Under the pieces are notes generated by a model. That model worked only from the letters and a program-made list of their open reading frames with translations, was not told where the DNA came from and made no database searches. Shown here piece after piece: positions 37,106 through 45,970 of a stretch of DNA of 64,000 bases. A program made the position numbers and the translations under genes. The number at the start of each line of letters is the position of its first letter. Position 1 is the stretch's first letter. The DNA is from Polyangiaceae bacterium (GTDB lineage: Bacteria; Myxococcota_A; Polyangia; Polyangiales; Polyangiaceae): positions 2,174,708 through 2,238,707 of the forward strand of contig JABTUA010000002.1 in the NCBI GenBank assembly GCA_015075635.1. Reading direction: 5' to 3'.

Positions 37106-38497
37106 ATGCAGATGGACCGCAGGCGGGTGGTCGCCGTGGTCGATGACGACCCGACCGCGCGCCGCATCCTCCGCCATTGGCTGGGCGGCGAGGGCTACGA
37201 GGTGGTGGAGCACGCCGACGCCGCCAGCGCCCTGGCGGCCGATCCGACGGAGCTGGCAGCGGCCTGCGTCGATCTTGGCCTCGGCGACAGCTCGGGCCTC
37301 GACCTGATGAAGCAGCTCTTGGCGCGAGACGCCGAGCTGCCCGTCGTCATGGTCACCGCGTCCCAGGAGGTGGAGCCGGCCGTCGGGGCGCTGCGCGCCG
37401 GCGCCTACGACTACGTGACCAAGCCCCTCGACCGCGAGCGACTGCTCGGCTCGGTCCGGCGCGCCGCCGAGCGCCGACACCTCGCGCTCTCGGTGCGGCG
37501 CCTCGAGACCGAGCTCCGCGGCACCCGGGCGCTCGGCGCCCTCGTGGGCTCGAGCCCCGCGATGCGCCTGCTCTCCGATCAGGTGGCGCGTGTGCTCGAG
37601 AGCGACGTCCCAGTGTACGTCTTCGGCGAGAGCGGTACGGGCAAGGAGCTGGTCGCCCGCGCGATCCACGAGTCCGGCAGGCGTCACGCGGGCCCGTTCA
37701 TCGCGCTCAACTGCGGGGCCATTCCCCAAAGCCTCCAGGCCTCGGAGCTGTTCGGACACGAACGCGGCGCCTTCACCGGCGCCCAAGCACAGCATCGCGG
37801 GCGCTTCGAGCAGGCTCACGGTGGCACGCTCTTCCTCGACGAGGTCGGCGAGATGAGCGCGAGCACCCAGACGACGTTGCTCAGAGCGCTCCAGGAGCGC
37901 ACCATCCAGCGCGTCGGCGGTCGCACCGACATTCCGGTGGACGCGCGGGTGATCTGCGCGTCCAACCGCAAGCTGGACGAGCTGGTGGCCCAGGGTAGCT
38001 TCCGCGAAGATCTCTACTACCGCTTGGTGGTGTTCCCGATCCACGTCCCGCCGCTCCGCGAACGCGCCAGCGACATCCCGGAGCTCGTCGTTCACTTCCT
38101 CCACAAGCTCGCGCCGGACACGAAGAAACACGTCGCGCGGGTGAGCCCGGAGGCCCTCGAGGCCCTGATGGCCTACGAATGGCCGGGGAACGTCCGCGAG
38201 CTCGGCAACGTGGTGCACCGCGCCCTGCTCTGCTGCGACGGCGAGCAGATCGAGCTCGGGCACCTGCCGCACGAGCTCTGGCGGGGCAAGCAGAGCGACG
38301 TCGTTCCAGCGCTCGCGCCCACGAGAGCGCCGCAAGCAGCGCTCCCACCCGACCTCTTCGATCTCCGGGAGGTCGAGCGGCTCACCATCGAGCGCGCGGT
38401 CAAGAAGACGGGGGGAAACATCACCGAAGCCGCCCGGATCCTCGGCATCGGCCGCGCCACGCTCTACCGCAAGCTGACGGCCTACGCCGCCGACTGA
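37106..38497 (+). CDS. Sigma-54-dependent response regulator (NtrC family)
   Basis: 463 residues from ATG 37106 (ATG 37112 and a longer frame to 36986 are alternatives). Receiver 1-125 with D13/D14, phosphorylation site D56 and K106. AAA+ domain about 145-380: GESGTGKE near 174, GAFTGA near 222, GGTLFLDEVGEM, PPLRERASDI and WPGNVRELGNV. C-terminal Fis-type HTH (NITEAARILGIGRATLYRK). All catalytic parts are present, so it should activate sigma-54 promoters when phosphorylated. The hybrid kinase starting 22 bases after its stop is the probable partner. Confidence 0.95.
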   Translation: MQMDRRRVVAVVDDDPTARRILRHWLGGEGYEVVEHADAASALAADPTELAAACVDLGLGDSSGLDLMKQLLARDAELPVVMVTASQEVEPAVGALRAGAYDYVTKPLDRERLLGSVRRAAERRHLALSVRRLETELRGTRALGALVGSSPAMRLLSDQVARVLESDVPVYVFGESGTGKELVARAIHESGRRHAGPFIALNCGAIPQSLQASELFGHERGAFTGAQAQHRGRFEQAHGGTLFLDEVGEMSASTQTTLLRALQERTIQRVGGRTDIPVDARVICASNRKLDELVAQGSFREDLYYRLVVFPIHVPPLRERASDIPELVVHFLHKLAPDTKKHVARVSPEALEALMAYEWPGNVRELGNVVHRALLCCDGEQIELGHLPHELWRGKQSDVVPALAPTRAPQAALPPDLFDLREVERLTIERAVKKTGGNITEAARILGIGRATLYRKLTAYAAD

Positions 38498-38519
38498 GCC
38501 GCCGGGTATACTGGCGCGG

Positions 38520-40427
38520 TTGGAGAAGCGGTTTCTCGATCACCTGCCCGCGCCCGTGGTGTGCGAAAACGGAGAGCGGCGCGTCGTGTACACGAACCGC
38601 GCTTTCCGCCGCCTGTTCAAGCCCGAGCTCGCCGCGGAGGGGGTGGCGAAGGCCCGCTTCTTCGAGCTGGCATCCCGCCCCGACGCGCTGTTCGCTGACG
38701 CCACTGCGCTCACGCAGCGCGCCAGCGAGCTACTCACGAAGCGGGAAGCGGGATCGGTATCCGGGATCATCTTGGCCGACGGGCGGGAGCTCACCTGCGA
38801 CTACGTGCCGCTGTTCGACGGCGGTGCGGTCACGGGCCACGTGTGGAGCTTCCGAGACGTGAGCGAGGTGCGGCGGGAGGCCATGGAAGACCGCCAAGCG
38901 CGCGAGCAGAGCGACGCTGCGATCGCGTCCCGGGACGCCTTCTTGGCGCGCATGAGCCACGACCTGCGTTCGCCGCTCGGCGTCGTGCTCGGGGCGGCGC
39001 AGCTCCTGGCGTCGGGCGACGCAAGCGACGAGCAGCGCGAGTCCTTGGAGGCGATCTTCAACGCAGGCCAACTCCTCATGCAGCTCATCGACGACGTCCT
39101 CGACTATTCGAAGCTGCGCGCCGGTCGCTTCGTGCTGGCGCCGAGGGTGGTCGATCTATGGGCGCTGCTGGCCGAGGCGGCGAGCACGCTGAAGAGCGCC
39201 GCCTCGGCCAAGGGGCTCGGCTTCGAGCACACGATCCACCCGGAGCTGCCGCGCTGGGTGCGGGTGGACCCGGCGCGCCTCCGCCAGCTCATCATGAACA
39301 TCGGGGCGAACGCGGTGAAATACACGGACACTGGCGCGGTCCGCATCCGCGCCGAGCTGAGCGCCTTGCAGGACGGGCCCGCGCTCGCGGTCAGCGTCGA
39401 GGACACCGGCTCGGGCATCAGCAAGGACACCCTGCCGGGGCTCTTCGACGCCTACGCCCAAGGTCCCGGCCACGAGACGCGGGGCACGGGCCTCGGCCTG
39501 GCCATCACCCGCGAGCTGTGCGACCTCATGGGCGGCACGGTGCGCGTCGAGAGCACCCCCGGCGTGGGGTCGACGTTCGCGTTCTCGGTGCACATCGAGC
39601 CCGCCCGGCCCAGTGAGGCGCGGCCGGCTCGCGCGCTGCCGGCTCGCCGCGTCGACGGGGATCCCGCGCCGCGCCGGGCTCGCATCTTGGTCGCGGAGGA
39701 CAACGTCTTCACGCAGGTCATCCTCGCGAAGGCGCTGGAGCGGCTGGGCCACTCCGCGGAGATCGCACAGAACGGCCTGGAGGTGATCGACGCCCTCGGC
39801 GTCGCGGACTTCGACGCGGTGATCATGGACTGCCAGATGCCGCTGCTCGACGGCTACTCGGCGACCGCCCGACTGCGGGAGCTGGGTTACGACCAGCGCG
39901 CCCTGCCCATCATCGCGCTCACGGCCAGCGCGGTCCCCGGCGAGCGAGAGAAGTGCCTGCGCGCAGGCATGAACGACTACCTGACCAAGCCCTTCACGCT
40001 GGCCGAAGTGGGCGCGACGCTGGAGCGCTGGGTGTCGAGCGCTCCGCACGCAGAGCCCGCGGAGCTCGCGCCGGCGGCGGGCCCGTCGAATGCCGCCATC
40101 GACGTCGAGCGCCTCAGCGACCTGAGCGGTGGCGACCGCGCCGTGCTCGCCGACGTGTGCGCCGTGTTCGTCGAGGACATGGCGGCGCGCCTCGACGACC
40201 TGTCGCGGGCCGCCGACGCGGAAGACGCGGCGGCGCTGCGTCGCATCGCGCACCTGGTGGCGGGCTCGGCCTCGAACGTCGGTGCGCGCACCATCGAGAG
40301 CCTGGCTCGAGACGTCGAGCTCGAACGCATCCGCGTGAGCGGCGTGAGCGCCCACGTCTCCGAGCTGCGGATCCAACTCGAGCGCGTGCGCGGCGCGATG
40401 GCGCGGCTGTGCGCGAGCCCCGGCTGA
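38520..40427 (+). CDS. Hybrid histidine kinase (PAS, HisKA, HATPase, receiver, Hpt)
   Basis: 635 residues from TTG 38520; no ATG is near. Order: PAS (about 8-115), HisKA with H147 in MSHDLRSPLG, HATPase with NIGANAVKYTD, DTGSGIS and GTGLGLAIT, a receiver with D437 in VIMDCQMPLLDG and K in YLTKPF, and a C-terminal Hpt with H578 (IAHLVAGSASNVGA; the usual K after the His is A). No membrane helix, so a cytoplasmic sensor. The full set of relay domains would pass phosphate on to the adjacent NtrC-type regulator. Confidence 0.93.
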   Translation: MEKRFLDHLPAPVVCENGERRVVYTNRAFRRLFKPELAAEGVAKARFFELASRPDALFADATALTQRASELLTKREAGSVSGIILADGRELTCDYVPLFDGGAVTGHVWSFRDVSEVRREAMEDRQAREQSDAAIASRDAFLARMSHDLRSPLGVVLGAAQLLASGDASDEQRESLEAIFNAGQLLMQLIDDVLDYSKLRAGRFVLAPRVVDLWALLAEAASTLKSAASAKGLGFEHTIHPELPRWVRVDPARLRQLIMNIGANAVKYTDTGAVRIRAELSALQDGPALAVSVEDTGSGISKDTLPGLFDAYAQGPGHETRGTGLGLAITRELCDLMGGTVRVESTPGVGSTFAFSVHIEPARPSEARPARALPARRVDGDPAPRRARILVAEDNVFTQVILAKALERLGHSAEIAQNGLEVIDALGVADFDAVIMDCQMPLLDGYSATARLRELGYDQRALPIIALTASAVPGEREKCLRAGMNDYLTKPFTLAEVGATLERWVSSAPHAEPAELAPAAGPSNAAIDVERLSDLSGGDRAVLADVCAVFVEDMAARLDDLSRAADAEDAAALRRIAHLVAGSASNVGARTIESLARDVELERIRVSGVSAHVSELRIQLERVRGAMARLCASPG

Positions 40428-40428
40428 C

Positions 40429-41844
40429 CTACCCGCCCTGCTTCTTGCGCGCGGCCGCCGCCGCTAGCCGTGCTTTGAGCCGGGGCGCGTAGCCCTCTTT
40501 GTTCTCCTGCGCGACCCGCGCGATGGCCAGGGCTTCGTCCGGGACGTCTTTGGTCACGGTCGTGCCGGTGGCCACGTAGGCGTCCTTGCCGACGCGGACC
40601 GGCGCCACGATCTGGCTGTCGCTGCCGATGAAGGCTCCGGGGCCGATCACGGTCAGGTGCTTCTGGAAGCCGTCGTAGTTGCAGAAGATGGTGCCGGCGC
40701 CCACGTTCGCCTTCTCGCCGATGTCGCCGTCGCCGAGGTAAGCGAGGTGGTTGGCCTTCGCGCCCTTGCGCAGACGCGTCTTCTTGGTCTCGACGAAGTT
40801 GCCGACGTGCGCGTCCTCGTCGACCTGGCTGTCCGGTCGCAGGTGGGCGAAGGGCCCGATCTGCGCGCCGGGCCCGATCCGGCTCCGGCTGACCACGCTG
40901 TAGGGCTTCAGCTGAGCGCGCTCGCCGATCTCGGAGTCCGTGATCACGCAGCCCACGTCGATGCTGGCGCCCGCGCCGACCTTCGAGCGGCCCCGCAGCG
41001 CGACGCCCGGCTCGATCACCGCGTCCGGGCCGATTTCGACGCCGGCGTCGATGCGCGCATCACCCTTGATGGTCGCGCCCGCGAGCTGGTGGGCCCGCGC
41101 GATGCGCTGGAACAACAAGGTCTCGGCCTGCGCGAGCTGAGCGCGGTCGTTCACGCCCAGCAGGTTGTCGGCGTGCCCGGGGATCGCCAGCGCGCCGCCC
41201 CCCTTGCTGGCCAGCGCCACCGCGTCCGTCAGGTAATACTCCCCGGCGGCGTTGTCGGAGGTGATGCGCCCGAGCGCCGCCCTGAGCGCCTCGGTGCGCG
41301 CGACGTATACGCCGGCGTTTACCTCGTGCACGCCGCGCTCCTCGGCGCTGCGGAGATCCTTCTGCTCGCGCACCTCGAGCACGCGACCGCTCGGGTCCCT
41401 GAGCACCCGCCCGTAGCCGCTCGGATCCTCCAAGAGCGCGCTCATCAGCACGAGCTCGGCAGGCGGAGCAGCCTCGAGGGCGCTCACCAGCGCGCGCACG
41501 TCGTCCGCCCGCACCAGCGGCGTGTCGCCGCACAGGATCATCACGCGCTCGGTGGACACGGCGCCGATGCCGGCCTTGACCGCGTCGCCGGTACCACGAG
41601 CCACCTCCTGCACCGCGACGCTCACCGGCGCACCGGGGAGCTCCTCTGCCAGCGCTTCCGCGACGCGCTCCTTCACGTCGGGGCTGACCACACACACCAC
41701 CGCGCTCGCGCCCGCTTCGAGCGCGGCCTGCACCGGGTAGAGCACGAGCGGTCGCCCGGCGGCCCGGTGCAGCACCTTGGGCAGCGAGCTCTTCATGCGC
41801 TTGCCGAGACCGGCACTGAGGACGAGGGCGGTGATGTCGCTCAT
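40429..41844 (-). CDS. glmU: Bifunctional GlmU (UDP-GlcNAc pyrophosphorylase / GlcN-1-P acetyltransferase)
   Basis: 471 residues from ATG 41844. N-terminal nucleotidyltransferase with LSAGLGKRMKSSLPKVLH, LCGDTPLV and NAGVYVARTEAL. C-terminal left-handed beta-helix with hexapeptide repeats and KANHLAYLGDGDIGEKANVG, the acetyltransferase site. It makes UDP-N-acetylglucosamine for peptidoglycan and LPS. It is convergent with the kinase gene; the stops are one base apart. The Lys/Ala-rich end is usual. Confidence 0.96.
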   Translation of the reverse strand: MSDITALVLSAGLGKRMKSSLPKVLHRAAGRPLVLYPVQAALEAGASAVVCVVSPDVKERVAEALAEELPGAPVSVAVQEVARGTGDAVKAGIGAVSTERVMILCGDTPLVRADDVRALVSALEAAPPAELVLMSALLEDPSGYGRVLRDPSGRVLEVREQKDLRSAEERGVHEVNAGVYVARTEALRAALGRITSDNAAGEYYLTDAVALASKGGGALAIPGHADNLLGVNDRAQLAQAETLLFQRIARAHQLAGATIKGDARIDAGVEIGPDAVIEPGVALRGRSKVGAGASIDVGCVITDSEIGERAQLKPYSVVSRSRIGPGAQIGPFAHLRPDSQVDEDAHVGNFVETKKTRLRKGAKANHLAYLGDGDIGEKANVGAGTIFCNYDGFQKHLTVIGPGAFIGSDSQIVAPVRVGKDAYVATGTTVTKDVPDEALAIARVAQENKEGYAPRLKARLAAAAARKKQGG

Positions 41845-41948
41845 GGCGGGCGTGATTTCGCATGGTCCGAGGCGCGGCGCGAGCATGACGCGCCGCGTTG
41901 CTAGAGCGAGGCCGCCGGGCCGAGCCGCCCGGCGTAAACTAGCGGACC

Positions 41949-44900
41949 ATGCGACGCCCTTGTCTGAAGACGCCGCTGCTCGTCGGAGCTGCGCTCTGCC
42001 TGTCCGCCGCCTGCGCCGGAGACTTCGACGACACGCGCAAGCGCACCGAGCCCGTGGGTACTCTGGGCGAGGACATCTACTCGGCGCTGTGTGACCGCGT
42101 CGGCGCGTCGGTGCTCACCGAGGACGTGTACGGCGCTTCCTACCACGGCGTCTGTCACCGCGACGCCGCCGGCAACTACAAGGACCAGGTCGATCAGAGC
42201 AAGCTGCCACCGATCCAGGACCCGCTCAGCGGCTCGGGCATCGCGCGCACGCTCGCCATCGCCAAGGTCGAGGCCATGGCGCGCCGGCGCGGAGATCTGA
42301 TCGAGGCCTTGGACGCCACCTTCAGTGACGATCCGGTCGCCGATCCGTTCAACCCCGGCAAGACCGTAGGGGGGCACGTCGCGCTCAAGCGCTTCCTGCA
42401 ACGCATCGTACCGCTCTACGAGACGAACCCGGTCGACAAGGACGGCTCCGGCTCGCGCGAGGGGCTGATGCCCAGCGTCACGCGCTCGACGGGCCGGCTG
42501 TTCGCGGCCCTCGCGGGACCGGGCAAGGACACCTACGCGCAGTTCGGCGACCCCGCCAAGGCGAAGCAGGCGCAGGTCGCGCTGTCGCGCCTGTCCGGGC
42601 GCCTCGGCTACCGGCCGCTGCGCGTGGCGCTCGGCGCCATCAAGCCGAGCATGGCCTACCCCGAGCTCCGGCAGCTGACGCAGACCTTCGCGGTGCGCCT
42701 GCGCCCGCCGGGCAAGAACGCCGACCCCGGCGCGGGCCTGATGCGCGACGCCTTCCAGAACGTGCTGGGCATGGCGCAGCACGAGCTCTCGTCCAGCGTC
42801 GAGGGCCCGCTGCCCGTGGCGTACGCGCTGACCGACGCCGCCAAGCTCCAGCCCAACCGGCCGCGCACCAACGCCGAGGTCGCGCGGGCCATCATGCTCA
42901 GCACCGATCCCGCCTTCGCCAAGCCGGGCGCCCTGCCCAGCTACCTGGTGGTGCGCGACTCCCGCGGCTACGCCGTGCCGGCCGGCAACCAGCCGGGCGT
43001 GCCGGGCACCGTCGGCGGAGCCTTCGTCGACGGCGACGGCGACGGGTTCGCGGACGTGGACTCGACCGGACGCTTCTTGGGTCCGGCCGGGCTCGCGCAG
43101 GTGGACACGCCGTTCGTCGTGCCCGGCTTGCCGCGCGTGCTCCCGCCGGACGCCTTCGGGCGCGCGGTGGATCCGGGCGGCACGCCGCTGTTCGCCTACC
43201 TCGACACCAGCCAGACCTTCGTCGGCTCGACCACCCGGGATCTCGATCCGCTGTTGAACCCCGATCCGGTCGCCGAGAGCGAGGCCCTGGCCGATCTGCT
43301 CTCCGGCGCCTACGTCCTGTACGGCGATCCCATCCAGGACAAGGCCGACTGGGCCGTCGGCGGCACCTATCCGAGCTTCGACACGCAAGCATCGCCCATC
43401 GTGGACCTCTTGCACGCCACCGGCTGGATGTTCGCGCACAAGAACAGCGACGTTCACCTGAAGATGGTGAAGAAGCTCTTCACCGACCACGAGCAGACTA
43501 TGGCTCGCCTGATCGGTGCCTCGCTGAAGATCCGCGAGATCAGCAACGCGCGACCGGAGGCCAAGTTCGACCCCACGGTGACGATCTGGGACGAGCTCCA
43601 GGAGATCATCGCCAAGACCGCCAAGGACCCGGCGCTGTTCAAGGACGTGCTCCGGGCGCTGGCTCACCCGGACACCCAGGCGTACCTCGGCCCCGCCTAC
43701 AGCAACTTCGCCAAGTACAAGGACGCGCTCTACTACGACACCAACAACGTCAACGGGCCGGTCGTGAACCTGACCGACCCGACCAATCCGGAGCCGCACG
43801 TCCTGCCGGACTACACGCAGCCCGACGCCGGCGACAACCGCAGCGATTTTCACCGCATCCTTCAGATCATCCACGACGTGAACGGGGTGAACGCCTGCAA
43901 CAAGCCGGGCGCCAAGGTCCGGATCCAGGTGTTCGGGCTGAACCTGTCCTGGCCGCTCGTGGGGTCCTACGACGAGTGCGAGCTCTTCTACTTCCAGAAC
44001 ATGGGCCTCTTCTACCTGTCCTCGATCCTGGGCAAGGCGGTGCTCAACGTCAGGCCCTCGACGCTGAACGCGCTGATGAGCGCGGCGAAGGTCTTCGCCG
44101 ATCCGAATCAGCTCTTCGAAGAGTCGAGCGGCATCGACGGCATGACCCTGGCGCCCAGCCCCGCAGGCTTGAATCGCCTGGTGTTCTTCGGCGCCCAGAG
44201 CACGAAGTTCGATCCGCTCCTGGGCGGGACGATGCCGGACCGGGACAAGAACTGGAACGGCAAGAACAAGGTGACGAACGACTTCGTGTCTTCGACCATC
44301 GACGCGGTCTCGACCGCGGTCTGCCCAGACCGCCTGGCTCCCGTGCCGGGCGCGACCGGAGCCGAGCCCAGCCAGCTCTGGCTCTCCGACTGCGGCGCGG
44401 CCGGCGCCGATCCGAACGACGTCCTGCGCCTGCGGGGCAAGGGCACGATCTTTCTGTGGGAGAAATACGAGTTCTACAAGAGCATGAAGCCGCTCTTGAA
44501 GGCCTTCGACGACCACGGCGCGGGCCAGATCTTCCTCGACAGCGTCGAGGCGCTGTACCGTCACTGGCCGACGGAGCAGCACGGCCCGGAGTGCAACGCC
44601 AACATCCCCGCGGGATACGGCTTCGCCGATCGGCCGTGGCAGAAGTTTCTGACCGACGCCGACGCCAAGGCTCACAAGGTGAACCCCGCGTACAACGCCA
44701 AATGGTGCGGCGGCAGCGGCGGCACCCGCTACGAGCCGATCCTGGTCGAGGCCTTCGCGAGTGATCTGATCCCGGCCCTGGGTGAGCTGGTCAAAGCGCT
44801 GGACGACCCGAACTTCGTCACCGACGACCGCAACGGGGGCGTGAAGAAGAGCGGCCTCGACATCCTGCACGAGATGACCGTTGCGATGATGGACCCGGAC

Positions 44901-45905
44901 TACGCCGCGAGCGTGGGCATGGTCGACCGCACCAACAACAAGACGGCGAAGTGGGCGAACGGGCAGATCGTGAAGCCCCAGCTCACGATGTTCGACCTGT
45001 TCGCCGACGCCATGGCCAAGATCGACGCTCGGCTCCAGCCAGGCAGCGCGCGCTTCACGCGCTGGAAGCGCGCCCGCAGCAAGCTGGTGGACCAGTTCCT
45101 GACCGTGGACGGCGAGGGCACGAACGCCGCGTTCCGCAACCAGGCCTTCGTGAAGAGCGTGCCGATCCTGCTGGACGTGCTGCGCGAGCAGATCAACGCC
45201 AACTGCCCGGACCGCGAGACCAGCCCGGTCCCGTGCCTGTGGGCGACGGCTCCGGAGCCGCCGAGCCCGTCGACCCCGGCGGTGAGCCTGGCAGCGAAGG
45301 CCGCGGAGAGCATCCGCGGACCGATGTTCGGCACCAGCATGTTCCTCTTGGATCTGATCAACGAGGACGAAGAGGCGCGCCGCGCGCTGGAGAAGCACCT
45401 GCGCTACCTGGTGCAGGAGGCGAGCTCGAACGACGCCATGATCAGCATGCTGGCGAGCTCCGCCGACATGATGCAGATCCTGAGCGACGACGCGAACATG
45501 CCCGCCATCTACAACGCGGTGGCGACGGCGGCGGCGCCAGAGGGGGCCACGGCCGACGGCAAGCCGGCACCGGGCACCGCGGACCGGGTGCTCGAGCTGC
45601 TCGACGCCCTGACCGCAGAGCCGGCGGGGCAGCCGAATCCCTACGACCCCTACCGCTTCCAGGATCGCATGTTGGCCAACCTGGTCACCCCCATCGGAGG
45701 GAACCCGGACAAGCTGACGCCCATCGAGATCTTCCTCGACACCTTCGCGGAGGTGAACCGCATCGACGCGCGGGCGCCGCGCGAGGAGCCGCTGTCTCCG
45801 GACGACCTGCAGCTGGTGTTCGCCACGATGCGGGACTTCCTGACCAGCAAGACCCGCGGCATGGAGCAGCTCTACGAGATCATGCGCCACCGGAACGGCA
45901 AGTGA
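41949..45905 (+). CDS. Very large lipoprotein of unknown family
   Basis: 1318 residues from ATG 41949. The signal peptide ends in LSAACAG with Cys22 as the lipidation site. The mature part is soluble-looking with several cysteines and many helices. One segment, FVDGDGDGFADVDSTG, resembles a calcium-binding DxDxDG loop. Other marks: RPLRVALGAIKPS, WEKYEFYKSMKPLLKAFDDHG, and LEKHLRYLVQEASSNDAM. I do not recognise a family. A FadL-type porin gene follows after 65 bases on the same strand, which suggests a joint outer-membrane function such as uptake of hydrophobic compounds. Divergent from glmU. Confidence 0.82.
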   Translation: MRRPCLKTPLLVGAALCLSAACAGDFDDTRKRTEPVGTLGEDIYSALCDRVGASVLTEDVYGASYHGVCHRDAAGNYKDQVDQSKLPPIQDPLSGSGIARTLAIAKVEAMARRRGDLIEALDATFSDDPVADPFNPGKTVGGHVALKRFLQRIVPLYETNPVDKDGSGSREGLMPSVTRSTGRLFAALAGPGKDTYAQFGDPAKAKQAQVALSRLSGRLGYRPLRVALGAIKPSMAYPELRQLTQTFAVRLRPPGKNADPGAGLMRDAFQNVLGMAQHELSSSVEGPLPVAYALTDAAKLQPNRPRTNAEVARAIMLSTDPAFAKPGALPSYLVVRDSRGYAVPAGNQPGVPGTVGGAFVDGDGDGFADVDSTGRFLGPAGLAQVDTPFVVPGLPRVLPPDAFGRAVDPGGTPLFAYLDTSQTFVGSTTRDLDPLLNPDPVAESEALADLLSGAYVLYGDPIQDKADWAVGGTYPSFDTQASPIVDLLHATGWMFAHKNSDVHLKMVKKLFTDHEQTMARLIGASLKIREISNARPEAKFDPTVTIWDELQEIIAKTAKDPALFKDVLRALAHPDTQAYLGPAYSNFAKYKDALYYDTNNVNGPVVNLTDPTNPEPHVLPDYTQPDAGDNRSDFHRILQIIHDVNGVNACNKPGAKVRIQVFGLNLSWPLVGSYDECELFYFQNMGLFYLSSILGKAVLNVRPSTLNALMSAAKVFADPNQLFEESSGIDGMTLAPSPAGLNRLVFFGAQSTKFDPLLGGTMPDRDKNWNGKNKVTNDFVSSTIDAVSTAVCPDRLAPVPGATGAEPSQLWLSDCGAAGADPNDVLRLRGKGTIFLWEKYEFYKSMKPLLKAFDDHGAGQIFLDSVEALYRHWPTEQHGPECNANIPAGYGFADRPWQKFLTDADAKAHKVNPAYNAKWCGGSGGTRYEPILVEAFASDLIPALGELVKALDDPNFVTDDRNGGVKKSGLDILHEMTVAMMDPDYAASVGMVDRTNNKTAKWANGQIVKPQLTMFDLFADAMAKIDARLQPGSARFTRWKRARSKLVDQFLTVDGEGTNAAFRNQAFVKSVPILLDVLREQINANCPDRETSPVPCLWATAPEPPSPSTPAVSLAAKAAESIRGPMFGTSMFLLDLINEDEEARRALEKHLRYLVQEASSNDAMISMLASSADMMQILSDDANMPAIYNAVATAAAPEGATADGKPAPGTADRVLELLDALTAEPAGQPNPYDPYRFQDRMLANLVTPIGGNPDKLTPIEIFLDTFAEVNRIDARAPREEPLSPDDLQLVFATMRDFLTSKTRGMEQLYEIMRHRNGK

Positions 45906-45970
45906 GTCAGGAGTCCGTGGCGCAGAATCCCGCTCGCTCATTTGCTGGGAATCTGCATTAATAGGCTGAA

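Noticed and set aside
41901..45941. Leftward open frame of 1346 codons opposite the large lipoprotein
   Set aside because: It mirrors the real gene on the other strand; its translation is rich in Arg, Gly, Val, His and lacks domains, as expected for the antisense of a GC-rich gene. The plus-strand frame has a signal peptide and lipobox.
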